From contig DHTG01000101.1 of the NCBI GenBank assembly GCA_002411545.1, positions 1 through 47,160 on the forward strand: DNA of 47,160 nucleotides, given 5' to 3'. This DNA comes from Bacteroidales bacterium UBA5266. GTDB lineage: Bacteria; Bacteroidota; Bacteroidia; Bacteroidales; WCHB1-69. Shown one piece after another: positions 39,554 through 47,160 of this stretch; position 1 is the first letter of the stretch, and the number at the start of each line of letters is the position of its first letter. Both the position numbers and the translations under genes were made by a program. The notes below the pieces were generated by a model that was given only the letters and a program-made list of their open reading frames with translations, searched no databases and was not told the origin of the DNA.

Positions 39554-39580
39554 CAAGATAAAAAAAAGAGAAAGAAAGGG

Positions 39581-42385
39581 ATGAGCAATAACAATTACAT
39601 TCGCATTAAAGGTTCGAAAGTCAATAACTTACAAAATGTAAGTTTAGATATTCCACGCAACCAACTCATTGTTATAACCGGTTTATCGGGTTCCGGAAAA
39701 TCTTCCTTAGCATTCGATACTCTTTATGCTGAAGGTCAACGTCGATACATTGAATCCTTAAGTGCTTACGCACGTCTCTTTTTAGGGAAAATCAACAAAC
39801 CCAACGTAGAATACATCCATGGACTTCCTCCCGCCATTGCCATTGAACAAAAAGTAAACACCCAAAATCCACGATCCACTTTAGGAACATCGACCGAAAT
39901 TTATGAATATATCAAGCTTTTATACGCTCGTTTAGGAGAAACCTACTCCCCTATTTCGGGTGAATTAGTCAAACGCGATAGCGTCAGCGATGTGTGTGAT
40001 TATATTTTTTCATTGCCGGAAGATGTTCGTATTATATTGTATGCTCCCTTTCTCATTCGCAATGAAAGAAGTCCGAAAGAACAATTGCAGGTTTTATTAA
40101 AGCAAGGATTTAACCGCATACAAATAAAGGATGAAATTATATATATAGATGATTATCTGAAACAAAAACAAATAAATCATGAAGAAATTCATTTGTTAAT
40201 AGATCGTTTTACGGCTGATCCATCGGAAGAAAACCAATCCCGTGTAGCCGATTCCATTGAAACCGCCTTTTTTGAAGGTCAAGGTGCTTGTTATATTGAA
40301 ATACATTTTCCGAACGGTCCATGTAAAAAACACAGTTTTTCCAATAAATTTGAAAAAGATGGCATTACATTTAAAAAACCAAGCATTAACATGTTTTCAT
40401 TCAACAATCCTTACGGAGCATGTCCACGCTGTGAAGGTTTTGGCAATACTTTAGGTATTGATCCCGACTTAGTCATTCCAGATAAAAGTCTGTCGGTCTA
40501 TGAAGATGCTATCGTTTGTTGGAAGACAGAAAAAATGAGTGAGTACAAAGATCAACTGATCAAAAATGCTTCTCGTTTTCATTTTCCTATTCACAGACCT
40601 ATATACAAACTCAGTAAAGAAGAGTATCAGTTATTATGGGATGGTAATGAATATTTTGAGGGCATAAACAGCTTTTTTAGCTGGGTTGAATCCAATACCT
40701 ATAAAATACAATACAGGGTCATGTTATCGCGTTACAAAGGAAAAACCATTTGTCCTCTCTGCAAAGGCAGCCGCCTCACAGAGGAGGCGGCTTATGTTAA
40801 AGTGGAAGGCGTAAACATCCATACTTTGATTGAGATGCCATTGGAAGAATGCCTTGATTTCTTTAACAAACTTACATTTAAGGATACAAACAAACAACTT
40901 ATCGCAGAACGATTGGTAAAAGAAATCCGCACACGATTGCGATTTTTATGTGAGTTAGGCTTAGGTTATTTAAGTTTAAATCGCTCATCCAATACCTTGT
41001 CGGGAGGGGAATCGCAAAGGGTAAATCTAGCAGGATCGTTGGGTAGCAGTTTGGTTGGTTCTTTATATATTTTAGATGAACCCAGCATAGGCTTACACAG
41101 TAAAAACACCCAAGAATTAATAAAAGTATTACAACATTTAAGAGATATTGGCAATACGGTAGTCGTCGTTGAACACGACGAAGACATCATACGGGCTGCC
41201 GATCATATCATCGACACAGGTCCCCTTTCCGGACGTCATGGAGGACAAATTGTTTTTCAGGGAAATATTCAAGCACTCTACGCTCATCCCAGCAGCATAA
41301 CGAGCAAATATTTAAGAGGAGAGGCAAGCATTGATATACCAATAACACGTAGAAAATCCAATGGTTTTATTTCTCTTAAAAACGTTTCTTTATACAATAT
41401 CCGTAATATTTCGGTCGACATCCCTTTACATGCACTCGTACTAATCACCGGCGTTTCCGGCAGTGGCAAATCAACTTTAATCAAGGAGATATTATATCCT
41501 TTATTATCCCGTCACATTGAAACAATATCCATTAATCAAAAAGAAGTTTTTCCTCATCTCAGTGGAGACCTTGACCAAATAGCCGAAATAGAGTTAGTCG
41601 ATCAAAATCCTATTGGCCGATCCTCTCGTTCCAACCCCGCTACTTACCTGGGAGCTTTTGAATACATTCGTCAATTGTTTGCCGAGCAAGCTTTATCAAA
41701 AAGCAGAGGTTATAAACCCGGTTTTTTCTCATTCAATGTAGAAGGGGGACGTTGCGAAGCTTGTCAAGGGGAAGGTCGTATACATATTAAAATGCAATTT
41801 ATGGCCGATGTAGATATTGAATGTGATGAGTGTAAAGGGAAATGTTATAAAGACGAAACCTTAGAAGTTAATATTGACGGTAAAAACATATACGACATCC
41901 TTCAACTTACAGTTGATGAAGCAATAGCCTTTTTTCAATCTATTCCCTCTAATCGTTTAACACAAAACATCATACATTGTTTACAACCTTTATCCGATGT
42001 TGGAGTAGGATATTTACAACTAGCACAATCCTCGGCATCTCTTTCCGGAGGGGAAGCTCAACGCATTAAATTAGCGTTATTTCTCGGAAAAGGCAATAAA
42101 CAAAAGAATACTCTATTTATTTTTGACGAACCAACCACCGGACTACATTTCCACGATATCAAAAATCTATACAAAACATTTCAAGAACTGATAAAAAAAG
42201 GACATAGTTTGATTATCATCGAACACAATTTGGAACTTATTAAATGTGCGGATTGGATCATCGACCTTGGACCGGAAGGCGGAAACAAGGGGGGGCAAGT
42301 AGTGTGTCAAGGAACACCGGAAGACATCATACAACATAAAGACTCTTATACTGCCCAATACTTAATGAAAAAACTTATACCCTAA
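39581..42385 (+). CDS. uvrA: UvrABC system protein A
   Basis: 934 residues. UvrA is the dimeric damage-recognition ATPase of nucleotide excision repair. Two ABC ATPase modules are complete: Walker A GLSGSGKSSLAFD and GVSGSGKSTLIKE, ABC signatures NTLSGGESQRVNLA and ASLSGGEAQRIKLA, and Walker B FIFDEPTTGLH in the second and YILDEPSIGLH in the first. Zinc-binding cysteines are seen as CPRCEGFG, CPLCKGSR, CEACQGEG and CDECKGKC. The start is taken at MSNNNYIRIKG because the promoter precludes the longer version. It is 10 nt upstream of the symporter gene. An inverted repeat with 9-bp GC-rich arms lies inside at 40769-40792. Confidence 0.96.
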   Translation: MSNNNYIRIKGSKVNNLQNVSLDIPRNQLIVITGLSGSGKSSLAFDTLYAEGQRRYIESLSAYARLFLGKINKPNVEYIHGLPPAIAIEQKVNTQNPRSTLGTSTEIYEYIKLLYARLGETYSPISGELVKRDSVSDVCDYIFSLPEDVRIILYAPFLIRNERSPKEQLQVLLKQGFNRIQIKDEIIYIDDYLKQKQINHEEIHLLIDRFTADPSEENQSRVADSIETAFFEGQGACYIEIHFPNGPCKKHSFSNKFEKDGITFKKPSINMFSFNNPYGACPRCEGFGNTLGIDPDLVIPDKSLSVYEDAIVCWKTEKMSEYKDQLIKNASRFHFPIHRPIYKLSKEEYQLLWDGNEYFEGINSFFSWVESNTYKIQYRVMLSRYKGKTICPLCKGSRLTEEAAYVKVEGVNIHTLIEMPLEECLDFFNKLTFKDTNKQLIAERLVKEIRTRLRFLCELGLGYLSLNRSSNTLSGGESQRVNLAGSLGSSLVGSLYILDEPSIGLHSKNTQELIKVLQHLRDIGNTVVVVEHDEDIIRAADHIIDTGPLSGRHGGQIVFQGNIQALYAHPSSITSKYLRGEASIDIPITRRKSNGFISLKNVSLYNIRNISVDIPLHALVLITGVSGSGKSTLIKEILYPLLSRHIETISINQKEVFPHLSGDLDQIAEIELVDQNPIGRSSRSNPATYLGAFEYIRQLFAEQALSKSRGYKPGFFSFNVEGGRCEACQGEGRIHIKMQFMADVDIECDECKGKCYKDETLEVNIDGKNIYDILQLTVDEAIAFFQSIPSNRLTQNIIHCLQPLSDVGVGYLQLAQSSASLSGGEAQRIKLALFLGKGNKQKNTLFIFDEPTTGLHFHDIKNLYKTFQELIKKGHSLIIIEHNLELIKCADWIIDLGPEGGNKGGQVVCQGTPEDIIQHKDSYTAQYLMKKLIP
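40769..40792 (+). repeat. GC-rich inverted repeat inside uvrA
   Basis: AGCCGCCTC and GAGGCGGCT form a perfect 9-bp stem with a 6-nt loop (ACAGAG), in frame within the uvrA coding sequence just after the CPLCKGSR zinc motif. Its base composition stands out from the AT-rich gene. Confidence 0.6.
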
Positions 42386-42395
42386 AACTTCTCTT

Positions 42396-43841
42396 ATGCA
42401 ATATATCATATTCAGCTGTTTTATTATCTATGTCGCAATGATGTTTGTTATAACGTGGATCACTGCTCGCAAAGCCACCAATGCATCCTTTTTCGTAGGG
42501 AATCGCAAATCGCCCTGGTTTGTTGTTGCCTACGGTATGATAGGAGCCTCGCTTTCAGGAGTAACCTTTATGTCGGTTCCTGGTTGGGTCGACACGCGTT
42601 CGTTTACCTATATGCTTATGGTTTTTGGCTTTTTCCTAGGATACATCGTCATTGCATTTGTATTGATGCCAACTTATTATAAATTAAATCTCACTTCTAT
42701 CTATAGCTATTTGGAAACTCGATTCGGTCGATTTTCGCATAAAACCGGCTCTTTCTTTTTCTTATTATCACGTACCATAGGAGCATCCTTACGTATGTTT
42801 ATTGTCATCATTGTACTTCAAAACTTTGTATTTAGTCATTGGGGCATTCCTTTTGAAATTACCGTTTTAATGATTATTACCTTAATACTGCTTTTTACCG
42901 TTAGAGGAGGAATTAAAACCATCATATGGACGGATACCCTTCAAACTACATTTATGCTTACCGCCTTGATTATGAGTTTTATCATGGTGGGTTCAGCTAT
43001 GGATTTATCTGTTAAAGATTTATTTTCAACCGTATGGAAAAGTGACTACAGCGGTATGATCTATACCGATTCTTCAAGTCCTTATACCTGGTGGAAGCAA
43101 CTATTGGGAGGCATGTTTATATGCATCGCTATGACAGGACTTGATCAAGAAATGATGCAAAAAAATCTCAGCTGTAAAAACTTAAAATCAGCACAAAAGA
43201 ATATGATGACTTTTAGCCTCACCCTTTTCCTGGTCAATTTTCTTTTTTTATTTTTAGGTGCAGCTTTATACATTTATGCTAAACAAATGGGTATTGATGC
43301 CAAAGGCGACCTTTTGTTTCCTACCGTTGCCATCAACTATTTAGGCCCTTTGGCTGCTATAGTTTTTATCATCGGATTAATTTCTGCACTATTCCCTTCG
43401 GCTGATGGAGCCTTGACTTCTCTGACTACTGCTTTCAGCATTGATTTCCTCAATCTTGAAAAAAGAACCGATTATTCGGAAAAGAAAAAAACTCACATCC
43501 GTCATTTGGTACATATCTGTTTTGCATTCATCTTTGTAGGAGTTATCATTTTTTATTATCACTATCAGAATGAACATCTTATTGAGATACTTTATAAAAT
43601 TGCCAGTATTACCTATGGGCCTCTCTTAGGCTTATTTGCTTTTGGGCTGTTTACTAAAAAACAATTAAAAGATACATACGTTCCCTTTATTTGTGTGAGC
43701 GCCCCTGTTATATGTTTTTTCTTAGACATATATGCGGACAAATGGTTTCATTATTCTTTTGATTTTGAACTATTATTGGTAAACGGACTCTTTACTTTTC
43801 TCGGATTATGGTTGATACGTAAAAAACAAACCGACAATTAG
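42396..43841 (+). CDS. Sodium/solute symporter (SSS family)
   Basis: 481 residues with about 13 predicted transmembrane helices, the usual layout of the sodium:solute symporter (SLC5) family. The segment ARKATNASFFVGNRKSPWFVVAYGMIGASLSGVTFMSVPG near residues 23-62 is typical: the FFVGNRK loop is followed by the unwound first core helix of the LeuT fold. Later, GGIKTIIWTDTLQTTFML and FPSADGALTSLTTAFSIDF are also family patterns. It carries a solute inward with sodium; the substrate (for example a sugar, vitamin or organic acid) cannot be told from sequence. It follows uvrA by 10 nt and is likely co-transcribed, with no obvious functional link. Confidence 0.92.
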   Translation: MQYIIFSCFIIYVAMMFVITWITARKATNASFFVGNRKSPWFVVAYGMIGASLSGVTFMSVPGWVDTRSFTYMLMVFGFFLGYIVIAFVLMPTYYKLNLTSIYSYLETRFGRFSHKTGSFFFLLSRTIGASLRMFIVIIVLQNFVFSHWGIPFEITVLMIITLILLFTVRGGIKTIIWTDTLQTTFMLTALIMSFIMVGSAMDLSVKDLFSTVWKSDYSGMIYTDSSSPYTWWKQLLGGMFICIAMTGLDQEMMQKNLSCKNLKSAQKNMMTFSLTLFLVNFLFLFLGAALYIYAKQMGIDAKGDLLFPTVAINYLGPLAAIVFIIGLISALFPSADGALTSLTTAFSIDFLNLEKRTDYSEKKKTHIRHLVHICFAFIFVGVIIFYYHYQNEHLIEILYKIASITYGPLLGLFAFGLFTKKQLKDTYVPFICVSAPVICFFLDIYADKWFHYSFDFELLLVNGLFTFLGLWLIRKKQTDN

Positions 43842-43852
43842 AAAAAAATGCT

Positions 43853-43860
43853 TAATTTTG
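43853..43860 (+). promoter_or_regulatory. -7 promoter element for the orphan lipoprotein gene
   Basis: TAATTTTG matches TAnnTTTG, 22 nt before the ATG at 43882. It overlaps an in-frame TTG at 43858, which is rejected as the start. Confidence 0.6.
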
Positions 43861-43881
43861 CCATCAAAAAATCAATTTAAA

Positions 43882-44865
43882 ATGTATTCTAAAGTCAAAA
43901 CGGTTATTTTTAGCGTCTGTATAGCTATATGTTTTAATGCTTGTGTAGATAAAAAACAAGGAAATGATGCTTTTATATTAACAGAGAAGACATTACCTTG
44001 CAAGATTCAATGTAGTGATGAACAAGCAGATTCCTTGCCGGAATTGGATGATGGTATTATCAATCAATTTCTACCATTTATAAAGAAATACGAAGGACAC
44101 AAAGCTGTTTTGAAAATGCCACTTCCTTCAGAATGGAAAGCTGAATATAAGATTGAAAGTTTATCGCCCGATTTTGAGATATGGATCGTTACTAATTTAC
44201 ATGAAGTTACTCATAAAGCCTTAATTACCCTAAAAAAATCAGCATCAGGTTATGAGGTGATTTCCGGTTTATGGATAGCTTATAGTACTGCCATAGAAGG
44301 AAGTAATTATATTGAGAGTGAAGAATGGATTGGCAACATAGATGAAGAGTATACGATTCGTATGAAAAAACAGTATGAAAAAATACATTCATCCTTAAAC
44401 GACAGTATTCCACCAACCAACATCTTGCAGGTAAAAGAAGATGTATATCAAATTTCCTTAAACGGAAACATTCTATATCAACAGCCTGAAATCTATGAAA
44501 CAGATTATATGGCAGTAGTCCAATTTGCCGACACGACAGAAAAGGGCATTGTATTGGATGAAGAATGGATATGGAACAGCATACATATGCAAGAAGTATT
44601 AGAAGAACATAACATATTATTTGCTGAAATCACTCACAATTTCGATAAAGTATCCATACGGAATTATCACGGAGAAGAAGTAGATAACATTAATATATAC
44701 CCCTTATTAAGCACCTATTCCAAAGGCTATTTATTCCTGAAAAAAGGGCAATCGCCTACTTATCATCGATATTGTGAAGCCAAAGAATGCTTGGAAAAAG
44801 CTTTGCCTTTTTTTGGAATTGCAGTTGAACAAGAAACAGAAGAAGCTTTATCTGACAATAAATAA
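43882..44865 (+). CDS. Lipoprotein of unknown function
   Basis: 327 residues. The N-terminus MYSKVKTVIFSVCIAICFNAC is a lipoprotein signal peptide with lipobox FNAC (lipidated Cys about residue 21). The mature protein is acidic, without transmembrane helices or repeats, and mixed alpha/beta in appearance; I recognise no domain. The middle (YKIESLSPDFEIWIVTNLHE, then HKALITLKKSASGYEVISGLW) looks like a beta-sandwich or SnoaL-like fold but this is a guess. It has its own promoter, so need not belong with the symporter gene 16 nt upstream of that promoter's region. Its stop codon directly abuts that of panD on the other strand (44865/44866). Confidence 0.78.
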   Translation: MYSKVKTVIFSVCIAICFNACVDKKQGNDAFILTEKTLPCKIQCSDEQADSLPELDDGIINQFLPFIKKYEGHKAVLKMPLPSEWKAEYKIESLSPDFEIWIVTNLHEVTHKALITLKKSASGYEVISGLWIAYSTAIEGSNYIESEEWIGNIDEEYTIRMKKQYEKIHSSLNDSIPPTNILQVKEDVYQISLNGNILYQQPEIYETDYMAVVQFADTTEKGIVLDEEWIWNSIHMQEVLEEHNILFAEITHNFDKVSIRNYHGEEVDNINIYPLLSTYSKGYLFLKKGQSPTYHRYCEAKECLEKALPFFGIAVEQETEEALSDNK

Positions 44866-45210
44866 TTATGTCAATCTATTGTCTTTTGGAAAAACAACAG
44901 TAGGTTTAAAATTCTTAGCTTCGTCGGGCGTCATCATGGCATAGGACACAATAATAACCGCATCGCCAACCACAGCTTTACGTGCGGCAGCTCCGTTCAA
45001 ACAAATTACTCCACTGTTTCTTTCGCCTTCAATTACGTAAGTTTCTATACGTTCGCCATTGTTTATATTCAAAACTTGCACCATTTCGAACTCTATCAGA
45101 TTGGCTGCATCCATCAAGGCTCTATCGATGGTTATACTTCCTTTATAGTGAATATTAGCTTGCGTAACAACTGCCGAATGAATTTTGGATTTTAACAGAT
45201 TTATCAGCAT
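44866..45210 (-). CDS. panD: Aspartate 1-decarboxylase
   Basis: 114 residues. PanD makes beta-alanine from aspartate for pantothenate and coenzyme A. It is a pyruvoyl enzyme made as a proenzyme: the self-cleavage site is Gly24-Ser25 in HYKGSITID, exactly where expected. The [20 protein letters not shown] stretch that holds the active-site and chain-interface residues is intact. It follows panC by 7 nt, giving the common panC-panD pair. Confidence 0.96.
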   Translation of the reverse strand: MLINLLKSKIHSAVVTQANIHYKGSITIDRALMDAANLIEFEMVQVLNINNGERIETYVIEGERNSGVICLNGAAARKAVVGDAVIIVSYAMMTPDEAKNFKPTVVFPKDNRLT

Positions 45211-45217
45211 TTTATCT

Positions 45218-46060
45218 TTAAGTATTAAATTCTATATTATCAATTAGTCTAACATTATCCAACCAAGCCGCTAAACATATGAGTGATTTTGATCCCGGTT
45301 GAAATGCTGTTACATAGTTTAAATGATTAGCATCTACAACTTCTACATATTCCAGTGTGAATGAATTATTCTCTTTAAAGCGATTTGTAATCCATTGTTT
45401 AATCTCCAGGGGAGTTTTCGAATTTATAAACGTTTTCGCTTCTGAAAGTGTTTGATAGATAAAAGGCGCTTCTTTACGTTTATCGGCTGAGAGTAAGGCA
45501 TTGCGCGAACTGAATGCCACTCCGTCAGGTTCTCTTACTGTATCGACCAATACAATATGTATTTTAAATGTGCATATGTCAACCAATCGCTGTATAATGA
45601 CCGCCTGTTGGTAATCTTTTTTGCCAAAATAGGCTCTATCGGGTTGTACCATATCAAAAAAACGTCTGACAACCATAGCTACACCGGCAAAATGTCCGGG
45701 TCGAAAAGCTCCTTCCATTACTTTATCAAGAGAACCAAAATCATAGGTCTCTTGAGGAGTAGTAGGATAAACTTCTTCGACCGAGGGTAAAAATACCAAA
45801 TCACAAATGGAAGCTATCAGGGTGATATCCTGTTCAAGATTACGTGGATAATTTTTTAAATCGTTGGCATTGTTAAATTGGGTCGGATTCACAAAAATAC
45901 TGCAAACCACAAAATCACATTCCTCTCTTGCTTTTTGCAGCAAAGCATAATGTCCTTTATGTAAGGCTCCCATGGTAGGCACAAAACCTATGCGTTTACC
46001 CTGTCTTCGCTGAAGACTTACCAAACGACTGAGTTCCTCCGATGAATAAACCTTGTTCAT
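45218..46060 (-). CDS. panC: Pantothenate synthetase
   Basis: 280 residues. PanC joins pantoate and beta-alanine with ATP to make pantothenate. Visible are the adenylate-forming motif [14 protein letters not shown] (HxGH type), [20 protein letters not shown], the [13 protein letters not shown] helix, YFGKKDYQQ and the SSRN loop ([12 protein letters not shown]). The product of panD next door is one of its substrates. It begins 3 nt after the Wzz-like gene, so all three are probably on one transcript. The panB gene is not in the window. Confidence 0.96.
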   Translation of the reverse strand: MNKVYSSEELSRLVSLQRRQGKRIGFVPTMGALHKGHYALLQKAREECDFVVCSIFVNPTQFNNANDLKNYPRNLEQDITLIASICDLVFLPSVEEVYPTTPQETYDFGSLDKVMEGAFRPGHFAGVAMVVRRFFDMVQPDRAYFGKKDYQQAVIIQRLVDICTFKIHIVLVDTVREPDGVAFSSRNALLSADKRKEAPFIYQTLSEAKTFINSKTPLEIKQWITNRFKENNSFTLEYVEVVDANHLNYVTAFQPGSKSLICLAAWLDNVRLIDNIEFNT

Positions 46061-46063
46061 GTT

Positions 46064-47080
46064 TTATGCTTTTTTAGATGAGTGATTTTTACGTAATCCA
46101 TTTACTTTCTTTACAAAATTTTTAACAAAATGGATTTCAACTATAAGAAAGAAAACCATAGCCGCCATTAATGTCAAAAAGCCTACGACCACGGCTGTTC
46201 GCAAAATGTGAGGATATACTTTGCTCGTATCCAAATATGGTTCGGAAACAATACTTAAAAATCCCATTTCTTCCAATATTTTCACATTGAGGGCATCATA
46301 CTTAGCTTGCAAATCATTTCGTTGTGAAACTAATGCGAAAAACAATTGTTGAGCGGCATAGACCTCAGGCCCTTTTTGTTCAATATTTGTTTTTAACTTT
46401 GCCAAGGCTTGTTTATCTACTACACGAGAACCTTCATTCGTGCCTAAATAACCCTTTGTTACTTCCATCCCTTGCATTGTTTGAAGTATGATTTCATAGT
46501 CTACCCCATATGAAATCAGCAATTTCATAACGGAATCAATGGCTTTTTCTTTAATTTTCAAACCCTTATTCACGGCATCCAAACTTAAAAAATAAGGCTT
46601 TTTAACATCATTTATAATGATAGTATTGAGTAAATAAGGAAAATCTTTTGCAATAGTATAAGCCATTTGAGGGTCTTTATCATACACTTCTACAATGACA
46701 TTTCCATAAAACTTATCCAATTTTACATTGATATTTTTATGGTATTCTTTCGACAATAAGCGATAATTATCATGGATATTATAACGTTTGGCATAAGCAT
46801 ATTTTTTTGTTATTGTATCGATCATTTCGTTCGATTTACACCACAACATCACCTGTTTGGCCGGTGTTTCATCCGATTTGGGAATAATATTGTAGGGATA
46901 AAAAGAAAGGGTAGATTTATATTTTGGGGTAATAAAAATCGGTGACATAAAAATAATGACAGCCAATACACTGATTAATACGATACCACTTATCCAAAAT
47001 TTGCGTTTCCACAAAATCAGGCACCATTTTGATAAATCAATCATGTATAAATTCTTATCTTGCGATCTTTCTTTTTCCAT
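46064..47080 (-). CDS. Wzz-like chain-length-determinant family membrane protein
   Basis: 338 residues. A first transmembrane helix (about 29-50, FWISGIVLISVLAVIIFMS) and a second near the C-terminus (about 295-318, TAVVVGFLTLMAAMVFFLIV) enclose a periplasmic, helix-rich domain of about 240 residues. A proline-containing motif (SEPYLDTSKVYP) stands just before the second helix. This is the layout of Wzz/polysaccharide co-polymerase proteins, which set glycan chain length. There is no cytoplasmic tyrosine kinase domain. It is 3 nt upstream of panC. Its promoter may lie at or past the right edge, where TGCAAA ends the window. No other polysaccharide genes are visible here. Confidence 0.82.
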   Translation of the reverse strand: MEKERSQDKNLYMIDLSKWCLILWKRKFWISGIVLISVLAVIIFMSPIFITPKYKSTLSFYPYNIIPKSDETPAKQVMLWCKSNEMIDTITKKYAYAKRYNIHDNYRLLSKEYHKNINVKLDKFYGNVIVEVYDKDPQMAYTIAKDFPYLLNTIIINDVKKPYFLSLDAVNKGLKIKEKAIDSVMKLLISYGVDYEIILQTMQGMEVTKGYLGTNEGSRVVDKQALAKLKTNIEQKGPEVYAAQQLFFALVSQRNDLQAKYDALNVKILEEMGFLSIVSEPYLDTSKVYPHILRTAVVVGFLTLMAAMVFFLIVEIHFVKNFVKKVNGLRKNHSSKKA

Positions 47081-47160
47081 TTAATTATATAAATATATAT
47101 TTACCAATGCCATTCTTAATTATATTTCGTCTTTAATCTATGGCAAAAAATGTCTGCAAA

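Larger units (their letters stand above)
39261..39580. other. Divergent intergenic region with two promoters and a palindromic element
   Basis: 320 nt between the C10 peptidase gene (minus) and uvrA (plus). It holds a -7 element for each gene (39314-39321 minus, 39546-39553 plus) and a nested inverted repeat (39396-39466) between them. An in-frame extension of uvrA upstream of 39581 lies before its promoter and is not considered coding. Confidence 0.65.

Overview
The window is 47 kb of AT-rich, gene-dense chromosomal DNA from a member of the Bacteroidota, probably a Bacteroidales-type organism. The lineage call rests on gene content: an S46 dipeptidyl-peptidase, proteins with type IX secretion (T9SS) sorting domains, a PKD-repeat protein with a gliding-motility-type C-terminus, an HU-CCDC81/SPOR protein, a DUF4175 protein, and a tmRNA tag ending in ALAA. 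It also rests on at least fourteen copies of the Bacteroidota -7 promoter element TAnnTTTG placed just upstream of genes. Several of these elements lie over upstream in-frame start codons and so fix the true translation starts. I see no phage, transposase, integrase, CRISPR array or toxin-antitoxin pair. This is mainly a housekeeping region with some secreted and surface genes.

Layout. 1-4.5 kb: a SPOR-domain protein, then rsmG, an S46 peptidase and a leucine-rich-repeat protein on the minus strand. 4.6-7.2 kb: a MurL-like glutamate epimerase candidate and asd (plus strand), the latter ending flush against rpoN. 7.2-14.7 kb: a minus-strand block reading deoxynucleoside kinase, kdsB, HU/SPOR membrane protein, SAM hydrolase, pepT, then a saccharopine dehydrogenase-like gene and rpoN. 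14.9-23 kb: a vWA membrane protein (minus), a HEAT-like lipoprotein, then ssrA, rpiB and a large DUF4175 coiled-coil protein (plus). 23.1-29.3 kb: a 1692-residue PKD surface protein with a strong terminator, then a frameshifted FISUMP/T9SS gene. 29.5-33.6 kb: mutA converging on aroB, a tRNA-Pro/tRNA-Arg pair with its own promoter and terminator, and ksgA. 33.7-39.3 kb (minus): a C10 cysteine protease with beta-helix and T9SS domain, ligA and a stand-alone riboflavin kinase. 39.6-44.9 kb (plus): uvrA, a sodium/solute symporter and an unknown lipoprotein. 44.9-47.1 kb (minus): a Wzz-like protein, panC and panD.

Themes. Envelope functions recur: possible D-glutamate supply (MurL-like), diaminopimelate/lysine supply (asd), Kdo activation (kdsB), peptidoglycan-binding SPOR proteins and a Wzz-like chain-length protein. 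Protein and peptide use is represented by the S46 and C10 peptidases and pepT. Three convergent gene pairs end with abutting or overlapping stop codons.

I did not find a clear-cut undescribed system. The most useful leads are the MurL-like gene, the monofunctional riboflavin kinase, the probable ssrA-rpiB-DUF4175 co-transcription with a C9 tract near the end of the DUF4175 gene, the vWA/HEAT/DUF4175 neighbourhood, and two small dispersed or palindromic repeat elements.
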